The notes under the pieces were generated by a model. The model made no database searches, had not been told where the DNA came from, and saw nothing but the letters and a program-made list of their open reading frames with translations. Positions 8,293 to 15,976 of a stretch of DNA of 64,000 bases are shown here, in pieces; the stretch's first letter is position 1; every line of letters begins with the position of its first letter. Source of the stretch: Microlunatus soli (GTDB taxonomy: Bacteria; Actinomycetota; Actinomycetes; Propionibacteriales; Propionibacteriaceae); NCBI RefSeq assembly GCF_900105385.1, contig NZ_LT629772.1, positions 1 through 64,000 on the forward strand, in the 5' to 3' direction. The position numbers and the translations under genes were made by a program.

Positions 8293-9738
8293 ATGTCGGG
8301 TGCCGATCGCGCCGCGGCAGCCGTTCGGCAGGCGAACGCGCGCGATTGCCTGCTCAGTCTCCGCGACACCGGCGTCCCGATGACCGTCGGCGAACTGGCC
8401 CTGCACACGGGGCTGTCCCGTCCGACCGTCGACGCGGTCCTCGCCGAGTTGGTCGCGCACGGCACCGTCCAACCTTCGACCCGCTCCGAGGCCAACGCTC
8501 CCGGCCGGCCCGCCCGTCGATTCGTGTTCGAACCGGCCGCGACCCTGGTGGCAGGGGTCGACGTCGGTGCGCGCAGCATCCGCTGCACGATCTCCGATGC
8601 TGCCGGAACGGTGCTGGCGCGCTCGGTGGTGCCCAGTGCACCTGAGGAGTGCCCCGACCGGATCGACGCGATCGTCCGAACCGTACGCAATGCCGTCGCC
8701 CGGACCCAGGAACAACTGGCCGCCGACGACGTCGACGATGATCATGCCCATCGCGATCGGCCCGAGCAGGCCGATGAGGGCGACCGGGCCGATGATCGCG
8801 AACGGGGCGAGCACGGCGACGACCCGTACGGTGCCCGCCACGTCGGCCCGGCCGGGCGTCATGCCGGACCCGTGGACCAAGATCGTCACGAGGCCGGCGA
8901 CACCGGCGGTACCGGAGACGATGACATCGCAGCCGGCGACGGCCACGACACCTCGGCGGAGGAGTCGCCCGAGCGGTTGGTCCCCCAACTCGCAGCTGTC
9001 GGACTGGCCGTGCCGGGCGTTCTTGATCATCAGGACCGGATCACCCAGAGTCTGACGGTTCCCGAATGGGTCGGGATCGATCTGAAGGGCCAGCTCGCGG
9101 AGCGACTCGGCTGTGCCGTCAGCATCGAGAACGACATCAAGCTCGCCGCGCTCGCCGAACATCACTTCGGCGACAACATCGAGAGCCTGATCTACGTCCA
9201 GATCGGCAATCGGATCTCGGTGTCGGTGGTGATCGACGGCAAGATCCTGCAGGGCAGCCATCGGTTGGCCGGTGAGCTGGGGACCCAACGCGGGATGCGA
9301 TGGACCGAGACCTCACAGCGCGGCGAGCTCCGCTGGTCGACCGGAGATCAGGCCGAGGAAGTGTTCCGACGAGCCGCGGCCGGCAACCATGACGCGCAGT
9401 CGGAGATCTCCTTGTTCTGCGCCGAGATCGCACCCAAGATCGCCCCGCTGTTGTTGGCGATCGATCCGGAGCGTCTGATCATCGGTGGCGGTCTCTCGCG
9501 CGCCGGCGAGGCACTCCTCGATCCCCTGCGCCGACACATCAACCACCTGTTGACCGGCGACGACAAGCCTGAGCTGTCCCTGGCCCAGCTGACCTCCGAC
9601 GGTGTCGTCATCGGCGCCCTCGGGCACACTTTCGAGCAGAGCTCGACCGACATCTTCGGTATTGCCGGCGTCCCCGCACCGTGGACCCGGCTCCGTACCG
9701 AATCCAAACCGACTCCCGATCAAGAGAACAGGACATGA
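8293..9738 (+). CDS. ROK-family transcriptional regulator with a large hydrophilic insert
   Basis: The start at ATG 8293 follows GGAGG at 8282-8286; longer in-frame starts lack an SD. The protein has 481 residues: a winged HTH (about residues 15-75, TVGELALHTGLSRPTVDAVL) and a ROK sugar-kinase fold (VAGVDVGARS, GLAVPGVLD, SIENDIKLAAL, IIGGGLSRAG). The kinase Cys zinc motif and the GxxGH-type His are missing (GELGTQRGMRW), which suggests sugar sensing without catalysis. Residues about 145-228 are a D/G/H/R-rich insert before the LAAVGLAVPG strand, not found in ordinary ROK proteins. The stop overlaps the TIM-barrel gene start (ATGA), so this is probably the local repressor of that operon. Confidence 0.88.
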   Translation: MSGADRAAAAVRQANARDCLLSLRDTGVPMTVGELALHTGLSRPTVDAVLAELVAHGTVQPSTRSEANAPGRPARRFVFEPAATLVAGVDVGARSIRCTISDAAGTVLARSVVPSAPEECPDRIDAIVRTVRNAVARTQEQLAADDVDDDHAHRDRPEQADEGDRADDRERGEHGDDPYGARHVGPAGRHAGPVDQDRHEAGDTGGTGDDDIAAGDGHDTSAEESPERLVPQLAAVGLAVPGVLDHQDRITQSLTVPEWVGIDLKGQLAERLGCAVSIENDIKLAALAEHHFGDNIESLIYVQIGNRISVSVVIDGKILQGSHRLAGELGTQRGMRWTETSQRGELRWSTGDQAEEVFRRAAAGNHDAQSEISLFCAEIAPKIAPLLLAIDPERLIIGGGLSRAGEALLDPLRRHINHLLTGDDKPELSLAQLTSDGVVIGALGHTFEQSSTDIFGIAGVPAPWTRLRTESKPTPDQENRT

Positions 9739-10637
9739 CGGACAAGATCACTTTCGGCTTCAGTTCCTACAGCTTCCACTCCAAGCTGAGCACCGGGGAG
9801 ATGACGCTGCCCGACGTCATCGACTGGGTCGCCGACAGCGAAGGCGAGCATCTCGAGCTCGCGGTGGTCGGAAGCAACGGCACCGACGGCCCGATCCCCA
9901 GTCTCGATTCCGACCCCGGATACGTCGACAGCATCGCCAAGAAGGCCGATCAGGCCGGCGTGATCTTGTCGAACATCGCGATCGGGGCAAACTTCTTCAC
10001 CTCCGATCCGGCCGAGATCGAGGCCGAGGTCAAGCGGGTCAAGGCCTATCTTGATCTTGCCGAGCAGCTCGGCATCAAGCTGATGCGTCACGACGTCGTG
10101 GCTCATTCCGGCCTGCAGGGCGACGACACTCCCCTCTTCGAGGAGGCGTTGCCGAACATCGTCGGCGCGGCCAAGGAGATCGCACAGTACGCCGCCGGCA
10201 AGGGCATCACCACCAGCCTGGAGAATCACGGCTTCTTCGTCCAGGCCGCTGATCGGGTCCGCCGGATCATTCACGCCGTCGACGAACCGAACTTCAAGAC
10301 CACCCTGGACGTCGGCAACTTCGTCTGTGTGGACGAGGATCCGACGGTCTCGGTCCCGCAGAATCTGCCATACGCGATGATCGTGCACTTCAAGGACTTC
10401 TACATCCGGCCCGCCGACCGTGATCCGGGCGAGGGTTGGTTCCGCAGTCGCGGTGGCAAGTACCTGCGCGGCGCGGTCGTCGGCAACGGGGACATCGACC
10501 TGTGGTCCGTCGCCCGCTCGATCAAGGAGTCCGACTACAGCGGATTCGCCTCCATCGAGTTCGAAGGCCACGAGGACTGCCTGCTCGGCTGCGCCCGTGG
10601 TATCGCCAACGCCAAGCGCCTGATCGCCCAGGCCTGA
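9735..10637 (+). CDS. Sugar phosphate isomerase/epimerase family protein (xylose isomerase-like TIM barrel)
   Basis: The 300-aa protein starts at ATG 9735, overlapping the ROK stop by 4 bp. The fold is suggested by FGFSSYSFHSKL at the N-terminus, LMRHDVVAHSG, ITTSLENHG, TTLDVGNFVC, MIVHFKDFY and FASIEFEGHED. The Glu, Asp, His and Glu residues there match the metal ligands of AP-endonuclease-2-type barrels. Such enzymes isomerise or epimerise sugars, inosose or related ketoses. With the following Gfo/Idh/MocA dehydrogenase it forms a typical polyol/sugar oxidation module; the exact substrate cannot be read from the sequence. Confidence 0.9.
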   Translation: MTDKITFGFSSYSFHSKLSTGEMTLPDVIDWVADSEGEHLELAVVGSNGTDGPIPSLDSDPGYVDSIAKKADQAGVILSNIAIGANFFTSDPAEIEAEVKRVKAYLDLAEQLGIKLMRHDVVAHSGLQGDDTPLFEEALPNIVGAAKEIAQYAAGKGITTSLENHGFFVQAADRVRRIIHAVDEPNFKTTLDVGNFVCVDEDPTVSVPQNLPYAMIVHFKDFYIRPADRDPGEGWFRSRGGKYLRGAVVGNGDIDLWSVARSIKESDYSGFASIEFEGHEDCLLGCARGIANAKRLIAQA

Positions 10638-10656
10638 CCCGAACGGAGAAATGATC

Positions 10657-11718
10657 ATGAGCAAATTCCGCATCGGCGTCATCGGCACCGGCACCATTGC
10701 CCAGGCCCACCTCGCCGCGTACGCAGCAAATCCGGACGTCGAACTCGTCGCCGTCAGCGACATGAACCTGGAACGCGCCAAGACGGTCGCCGACAAGTAC
10801 GACGCGCCGCGCGCCTACGGCGACCCGCACGAGCTGCTGTCCGACCAGGGCGTCGACGGTGTCAGCATCTGCACCTGGAATAACAGCCACGCATCCTGGG
10901 CGATCGCCGCGGTGCAGGCCGGCAAGCATGTGCTGGTGGAGAAGCCGATCAGCCGGACCTACGACGAGGCGCTGGAACTGCAGAAGGTCGTCGAGGCCAG
11001 CGACCGGATCGTCCAGGTCGGCTTCGTCCGTCGCCACTCCGCCAACTGCCAGGTGCTGAAGTCGTTCATCGACGCCGGCGACCTCGGCGAGGTCTACTAC
11101 GCCAAGGCCAGCTGCATCCGGCGGATGGGCAACCCGGGCGGCTGGTTCGCCGACAAGGAGATCGCGGGCGGTGGCCCGTTGCTGGACATCGGCGTGCACG
11201 TGATCGACCTGTGCTGGTATCTGATGGGCTCACCGCGCGCGACCGCGGTCAGTGGCCACACCTACAACCGGCTGGGCAATCGGGCCAACATCACCACTTA
11301 CCCGCGCTACAAGGTGTCGGACTACGACCCCGACAAGAACAGCGTCGAGGACATGGCCAACGCCGTGGTGCGCTTCGAGAACGGCGCCTCGCTGCTGGTC
11401 GACGCCTCCTACTCGCTGCACGCGGTCAAGGACAGCATCGACGTGTCGGTCTACGGTGACAAGGGCGGTGCCGCGTTGGAGCCGAACCTGGAGATCGCTA
11501 CCGAGAAGAACGACACGGTGATCAACATCGCGCCGCAGATCTCCTCGGGCACCTTCGAGGGCGGACCTGCCTTCCGCAACGAGATCGCCAACTTCGTCGA
11601 CGCCAGCCTCGGCCGCGTCGAGAGTGTCGCCCCGGCCTGGCACGGCGTTGAGATCATGAAGATCCTGGACGGGATCTACAGCTCCGCCGAAGCCGGCAAG
11701 GAGATCACTCTCGTCTGA
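10657..11718 (+). CDS. Gfo/Idh/MocA-family NAD(P)-dependent oxidoreductase
   Basis: The 353-aa protein has an N-terminal Rossmann fold (RIGVIGTGTIAQAHLAAY), the EKPIS motif with the conserved catalytic Lys, and a C-terminal alpha/beta domain with GGGPLLDIGVHVIDL. ATG 10657 is preferred over ATG 10651 because GGAG at 10645-10648 has normal spacing only to 10657. It follows the TIM-barrel gene by 19 bp and is the last gene of the ROK operon. The probable role is oxidation of a cyclitol or sugar; the specific substrate is unknown. Confidence 0.9.
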   Translation: MSKFRIGVIGTGTIAQAHLAAYAANPDVELVAVSDMNLERAKTVADKYDAPRAYGDPHELLSDQGVDGVSICTWNNSHASWAIAAVQAGKHVLVEKPISRTYDEALELQKVVEASDRIVQVGFVRRHSANCQVLKSFIDAGDLGEVYYAKASCIRRMGNPGGWFADKEIAGGGPLLDIGVHVIDLCWYLMGSPRATAVSGHTYNRLGNRANITTYPRYKVSDYDPDKNSVEDMANAVVRFENGASLLVDASYSLHAVKDSIDVSVYGDKGGAALEPNLEIATEKNDTVINIAPQISSGTFEGGPAFRNEIANFVDASLGRVESVAPAWHGVEIMKILDGIYSSAEAGKEITLV

Positions 11719-11726
11719 TCCGCCCG

Positions 11727-11793
11727 GTCCTTCGACAGGCTCAGGATCCACACCGCACCTGAGCCTGTCGAAGATCCCTGAGCCCGTCGAAGC
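11727..11793. repeat. REP-like palindromic cluster (CCTTCGACAGGCTCAGG family)
   Basis: Three copies of the unit lie here: one in the CCTTCGACAGGCTCAGG orientation (about 11729-11745), then two in the complementary orientation (CTGAGCCTGTCGAAG and CTGAGCCCGTCGAAG). Together they can form stem-loops just after the Gfo/Idh stop and may act as a terminator or mRNA-stabilising element. The family recurs at 15030, 21986, 37828, 40742 and 47587. Confidence 0.75.
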
Positions 11794-11813
11794 GCAGCGA
11801 TCAACCTGAGATG

Positions 11814-11972
11814 TCAGGCCGCCAGGTGCACGTCGCTCTTGTGCTTTGGCCGCGGCTGGTCGACTCGATCCGGCCGCGGAATATTCATCACGGTCGGCAC
11901 GATGGCGAGCACGCACACGACGATGATGCCGACGACCGCGACGACGGTGATGAGAATCTGCGTGATGTCCAT
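11814..11972 (-). CDS. Small single-pass membrane protein
   Basis: This is a 52-residue frame starting at ATG 11972 (MDITQILITVVAVVG). It has one strongly hydrophobic helix (residues 5-29, ending VCVLAIVPTVM), then a basic, Pro-rich cytoplasmic-type tail. No strong SD precedes it, and a longer in-frame version to 12035 is possible. The function is unknown. It sits between the REP cluster and the palindrome that ends the broken HAD gene. Confidence 0.5.
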   Translation of the reverse strand: MDITQILITVVAVVGIIVVCVLAIVPTVMNIPRPDRVDQPRPKHKSDVHLAA

Positions 11973-12094
11973 GTCAACCAGAGTGCCCCGCGACACCGAC
12001 AGAATCGTCTGGCCACGGACACCATCCCGCCGCACTCCCCTGCGACCCCAGCCCTCCGGCCATCGGCCCGGAGTCCTACGGGCGAAACCCGGAT

Positions 12095-12153
12095 GATATA
12101 TCGAGCTTAGGCACGTTCCCGGGTCGCGGGAACGTGCTCAAGCTTGATATATC
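12095..12153. repeat. Long near-perfect palindrome (two 26-bp arms, 7-bp loop)
   Basis: Arms 12095-12120 and 12128-12153 match at 23 of 26 positions. Both ends carry GATATATC, and the inner stem is GCACGTTCCC/GGGAACGTGC. The stop codon of the truncated HAD gene (12138-12140) lies inside the right arm. The structure may be a transcription terminator, a MITE-like insertion or a dimeric regulator/recombinase site; AT-rich GATATATC ends are unusual in this high-GC context. Confidence 0.8.
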
Positions 12154-12578
12154 GCGCTTAGTGCAGCCTTGGAGTTGCCGTTGGTGATCACGCCCAGTCG
12201 GAGTTCGGACTGCAATGCCTCCAGCACCGGGATGACGTCGGGGAACAACACCGGGTCGGCGAACCGGATCGCCAGATAATGATCGGTGATCTGATCGATC
12301 GCTGCCGCATCAGCCAGGTCGGCCAGTACTTCGGCGAACATCGCCCGACGGACCTGCACCAGCGGCACCGGACGATCGCCGTAGGTCGCCGCGATCGTGT
12401 TGCGAACGGCCTCCAGATCCTCGGGGCGGTAGCGCCCGGTGAGTGTCGGCCAACGGCGTTCCATCTCGGCGATCGACCCCGAGAGCGCACGGCGCATCAT
12501 CGCGTCGAAGTCGCACAGCGTCTGATCGACGTCGAAGAAGATCCACTCCGGGCGCGACCCCACGATCAGTCGGCCCAT
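12138..12578 (-). pseudogene. HAD-family hydrolase, C-terminally truncated
   Basis: From ATG 12578 the frame encodes the start of a HAD phosphatase: motif I WIFFDVDQTLCDFD, a helical cap, and motif II LGVITNGNS. Straight after motif II the sequence changes to KAALSAIYQA and stops within the 12095-12153 palindrome. Motifs III and IV (Lys and acidic pair) are absent, giving 146 residues against about 220-240 for YjjG-type members. The missing C-terminus is not found in the sequence beyond the palindrome. The start overlaps the end of the cds1-like gene by 13 bp. Probably a non-functional remnant. Confidence 0.72.
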
Positions 12579-13645
12579 GCGCCGGTTGCGAGGAACTGCT
12601 CCATCCGGTCCAGGTGCGGCTGCAGGTCGAGCCCCTTGGACGCGACCCAGTCGTCGTTGTAGTAGGTGTCGGCGTAGCGCTCGCCGCCGTCGCAGATCAG
12701 CGTCACCACGCTGCCCTGCTGGCCGTCGGTGATCATCCGGGCGATCAACTGGAAGGCGCCGTACAGGTTGGTGCCGGTCGATCCGCCGGCCCAATGACGG
12801 GTCCGTGAGCGGAGCAGCCGGATCGCGGCCAGCGAGCCGGCATCGGGGATCTGCAGCATCTCGTCGATCACGCCCGGGACGAAGGACGGCTCGACCCGCG
12901 GTCTGCCGATCCCCTCGATCCGGGACGGCATCCCGGTGGCGTAGTCGGCGGCGCCGGTCTGCCAGCCGCCGAAGAAGGCCGAGTTCTCCGGGTCCACCAC
13001 CGCGATCCTGGTGTCATGGCGTCGATAGCGCACGTAGCGGCCGAAGGTGGCGCTGGTGCCACCGGTGCCTGCACCGACCACGATCCAGGTCGGCACCGGA
13101 TAGCGTTCGGCCGACAGCTGGGTGAAGACCGACTCGGCGATGTTGTTGTTGCCGCGCCAGTCCGTGGCCCGCTCGGCATCACTGAATTGATCAAGGTAGT
13201 GGCCGCCGCAGTCGCTGGCCAGACGGGCCGCCTCGTCGTACATCTCCGCCGGCCGATCGACGTAGTGACAGCGGCCGCCGTAGAACTCGATCATCGCGAT
13301 CTTCTCTTCGCTGGTGCTCTTCGGCATCACCGCAGTGAACGGCAGACCGAGCATCCGCGCGAAGTAGGCCTCCGAGACCGCGGTCGATCCGCTGGACGCC
13401 TCCACCAGACCGGTGTCGGGACCGATCCGTCCGTTGACCAGCCCGTACAAGATCAACGAGCGCGCCAGCCGATGCTTCAGCGACCCGGTCGGATGCACCG
13501 ACTCGTCCTTCAGATAGAGGTCGATCCCCCATGTCGCGGGCAGCGGGAAGACGTGCAGGTGAGTGTCCGCGCTCCGATTCGCGTCCGCTTCCAGCAACCG
13601 GATCGCGTTTCGCACCCAGCGGGCTTCCGCACTCGTCTCGACCAC
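12566..13645 (-). CDS. cds1: PLP-dependent cysteine synthase-family protein, Cds1-like L-cysteine desulfhydrase
   Basis: The 359-aa protein starts at GTG 13645. It has the fold type II PLP signature with Lys in [12 protein letters not shown], the Ser/Thr loop [15 protein letters not shown] and the phosphate-binding [10 protein letters not shown] loop. Long stretches ([46 protein letters not shown]) match what I recall of mycobacterial Cds1 (Rv3684), which degrades L-cysteine to sulfide, pyruvate and ammonia. Assignment by recalled similarity is good, but a cysteine synthase or cystathionine-type role cannot be excluded. It overlaps the HAD remnant. Confidence 0.85.
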   Translation of the reverse strand: MVETSAEARWVRNAIRLLEADANRSADTHLHVFPLPATWGIDLYLKDESVHPTGSLKHRLARSLILYGLVNGRIGPDTGLVEASSGSTAVSEAYFARMLGLPFTAVMPKSTSEEKIAMIEFYGGRCHYVDRPAEMYDEAARLASDCGGHYLDQFSDAERATDWRGNNNIAESVFTQLSAERYPVPTWIVVGAGTGGTSATFGRYVRYRRHDTRIAVVDPENSAFFGGWQTGAADYATGMPSRIEGIGRPRVEPSFVPGVIDEMLQIPDAGSLAAIRLLRSRTRHWAGGSTGTNLYGAFQLIARMITDGQQGSVVTLICDGGERYADTYYNDDWVASKGLDLQPHLDRMEQFLATGAWAD

Positions 13646-13680
13646 ACTCCGACCCTACCCAGCGATGCGGTCCCGGTCGA

Positions 13681-14931
13681 TCAGCGGGCGGTCTCGGTGG
13701 CCTTGGCCCGGGTGGTGGCATCCTCACGGAACAGGGCGTAGAAACCGATCAGGACGACCGCGGCGATGGCTGCCGGGATCAGCCAGATGCCGAGCCAGGA
13801 GTGACCGCCGCCGGTGGCGAAGGAATCGACGATCGGACCGGAGATCAGTGACCCGATCAGCAGTCCGACACCGTAGGTGGCCAGCGAGATCATCCCCTGC
13901 GCCGAGCTCCGCAGCCCGGGTCCCGCGAACCGGTCGGTGTAGACCTGCCCGGCAACGAAGAAGAAGTCGTAGCACACCCCGTGCAACAGCAGCCCGATGA
14001 CGATCAGGAAGAACAACGCACCGGTGTCACCGAATCCGAAACAGATGTAGCGCAGCGCCCAGGCAGCCATCCCGACCGCCAGTGTCTTCTTGAAGCCCAG
14101 TTTCTTGATCAACAACGGCATCGCCAGCAGGAAGCCGACCTCGGAGACCTGCCCGAGGGTCTGGACCGCGGCAGCGGACTTGACGCCGATCTCGTTCAGA
14201 TAGAGGTTGGTGAAGTTGTAGTAGAACGCCAGTGGGATGCAGATCGCGATCGAGGAGCAGAAGAAGACCAGGTACGCCCGGTTCTTCAGCAGGCTCAGTG
14301 CGTCGAGCCCGAGGATCTCGCGCCAGCCCGATCGGTCGGACGGCTCCGGTGGCGTCGGCGGCAGGAAGAAGCTGTAGACCCCGAGGATCAGCGCTGCAAT
14401 GCCGGCCATCACCAGGGTCAACTGCAGGTTGTGGGACTGTTCCCACCCGAGCCAGCCGATCAGCAGGCCGGCGATGATCCAGCCGATGGTGCCGAACACC
14501 CGGATGTTGGCGAACTGCCGACCCGGATCCTGCAACTGACGGAACGCCACCGCATTGGCCAATGCCAGGGTCGGCATGAACAAGATCATGTTGATCAAGA
14601 TCAGCGGGAAGAAGCCGCCGAAGCTGTCGGCGCGGGAGGCGATCAACAGCAGCACACCGCCGGCCAGATGCAGCACACCCATCAACTTCTGCGCGGACAC
14701 GAACCGATCAGCGATCCGACCGACGATGAACGGCGCGATGATCGCACCCAGTGACTGGGTCAGGAACGCCAACGAGATCTGGCTCCCTGACGCTTCCAGA
14801 TTCTGTGCCAGATAGGTGCCCAGTGTGACGAACCAGCCACCCCAGACGAAGAATTCCAGGAACATCATCACCGACAGCTTGATCCGGATCGGTGGTGCGA
14901 TCTTCACCTGCGCTTGGACGTTCTCACTCAT
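13681..14931 (-). CDS. MFS transporter, nucleoside:H+ symporter (NHS/NupG-like) family
   Basis: The 416-aa, about 12-TM protein starts at ATG 14931 behind GGAGG (14936-14940). The N-terminal FFVWGGWFVTLGTYL is characteristic of the NHS branch of the major facilitator superfamily. GRIADRF at the loop between helices 2 and 3 is also MFS-typical. It probably imports a nucleoside or a sugar-like compound by proton symport; the substrate is uncertain. It is transcribed from the 14932-15277 divergent region; the cds1-like gene lies 35 bp downstream. Confidence 0.87.
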   Translation of the reverse strand: MSENVQAQVKIAPPIRIKLSVMMFLEFFVWGGWFVTLGTYLAQNLEASGSQISLAFLTQSLGAIIAPFIVGRIADRFVSAQKLMGVLHLAGGVLLLIASRADSFGGFFPLILINMILFMPTLALANAVAFRQLQDPGRQFANIRVFGTIGWIIAGLLIGWLGWEQSHNLQLTLVMAGIAALILGVYSFFLPPTPPEPSDRSGWREILGLDALSLLKNRAYLVFFCSSIAICIPLAFYYNFTNLYLNEIGVKSAAAVQTLGQVSEVGFLLAMPLLIKKLGFKKTLAVGMAAWALRYICFGFGDTGALFFLIVIGLLLHGVCYDFFFVAGQVYTDRFAGPGLRSSAQGMISLATYGVGLLIGSLISGPIVDSFATGGGHSWLGIWLIPAAIAAVVLIGFYALFREDATTRAKATETAR

Positions 14932-15029
14932 GAGGCCTCCTGTGCCACCCAACGCTGCGTGGACCTGTAGGTCAAGATCATAGGACAGGCTCGTACGGCT
15001 CCGACGCAGCGCAACGGCCAGGATCAGTC

Positions 15030-15053
15030 GGCCCTGAGCCTGCGGAAGGGCCC
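15030..15053. repeat. Degenerate REP-like unit
   Basis: GGCCCTGAGCCTGCGGAAGG followed by GCCC keeps the core of the CTGAGCCTGTCGAAGG family with TC lost from the centre. It lies in the MFS/SDR divergent region. Confidence 0.5.
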
Positions 15054-15213
15054 AGCAACGGAATGCACCCAGCTCCGCCTTGTACCACCGCTTCGACGAA
15101 CTCACAGGACCGTGTGGGCTTCGGTCCGCACACGACCTGCTCCGGGCTCGACTGGTTACTAGCCGAGAACAAGCCGTACCCATCCGGTAGGTCCACGGAG
15201 CACCGTCCGCTTG

Positions 15214-15233
15214 ACTTCAACTGAACTTGAAGT
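15214..15233. promoter_or_regulatory. Candidate MerR-family operator
   Basis: ACTTCAA-ctgaac-TTGAAGT is a perfect 7-bp dyad overlapping a TTGAC -35-like element (15211-15215). Dyads of the form ACTTCAAGTtaACTTGAAGT placed between -35 and -10 are typical targets of SoxR/MerR-type activators. It lies 44 bp before the SDR start. No MerR gene is present in the window, so the regulator would act in trans. Confidence 0.5.
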
Positions 15234-15277
15234 TGCACGCTCTTCTCACCCGTCGAGAACGAGTCACCAGGAGAGCC

Positions 15278-15976
15278 ATGCCACGCGCCGTCATCACCGG
15301 AGGGTCCGCCGGCTTCGGCCATGCCCTCAGCACCGCATTGGCCCGCGAGGGCTGGCAGGTCTACATCACCGGTCGTGACCAACAGGCACTCGCCGCTGCC
15401 GCTGCGCCGGTGAGCCCGGGCACGATCACTCCGGTCGCCGGCGACGTCACCGACGCCTCTCATCGTGACGCCTTGGTCCGTGCGGCCGCGCAGGACGGCC
15501 CGGTCGATCTGCTGGTCAACAACGCGAGCACTCTCGGCCGCTCGCCGCTGCCCCGCGTTCTCGACCTGGACCCCGACGTCTTCGAGGCGCTCTGGAAGAC
15601 CAACGTCGGCGGCCCGCTTGCCCTGATCCGGGCGCTCGCGCCGCACCTGACCGACGGCGCGGCCGTCGTCAACATCTCCTCCGACGCAGCCGTCGAGCAC
15701 TACGAGACCTGGGGCGGCTACGCCGCGACGAAGGCCGCCCTGGATCACCTCACGCTGACCTTGGCGGCCGAGCAGCCCGATCTGCGGTGGTATGCGTTCG
15801 ACCCCGGCGACATGCGCACCCGAATGCATCAGGATGCCTTCCCCGGCGAGGACATCTCCGACCGGCCCGAGCCAGAGACCGTCGTCCCGACGTTTTTGCG
15901 CCTGCTCCGGGACCGTCCGGCGAGCGGCCGCTACCGCGCCGCGGACCTGTCCGCAAGGACGGAGCGCACCGCATGA
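15278..15976 (+). CDS. Short-chain dehydrogenase/reductase
   Basis: The 232-aa protein starts at ATG 15278 behind AGGAGAG. It has the SDR cofactor loop TGGSAGFG, the NNAS motif (LVNNASTLG), catalytic Ser in NISSDAA and YAATK (Tyr and Lys). The acidic/basic pattern after strand 2 (TGRD) suggests NADP(H). The substrate is unknown. Its stop overlaps the queA-like start (ATGA), so both are made from one transcript, probably under the dyad at 15214. Confidence 0.9.
   Translation: MPRAVITGGSAGFGHALSTALAREGWQVYITGRDQQALAAAAAPVSPGTITPVAGDVTDASHRDALVRAAAQDGPVDLLVNNASTLGRSPLPRVLDLDPDVFEALWKTNVGGPLALIRALAPHLTDGAAVVNISSDAAVEHYETWGGYAATKAALDHLTLTLAAEQPDLRWYAFDPGDMRTRMHQDAFPGEDISDRPEPETVVPTFLRLLRDRPASGRYRAADLSARTERTA

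Larger units (their letters stand above)
14932..15277. other. Divergent intergenic region between MFS and SDR genes
   Basis: The region spans 346 bp with no credible gene. It holds the SD of the MFS gene, a small GACCT-GT-AGGTC dyad near 14962-14975, a degenerate REP-like unit at 15030-15053 (GGCCCTGAGCCTG...AAGGGCCC), a GTGTGGGCTTCGGTCCGCACAC-like hairpin near 15107-15131 and the MerR-like operator at 15214-15233. Promoters for both divergent genes should lie here. Confidence 0.6.
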
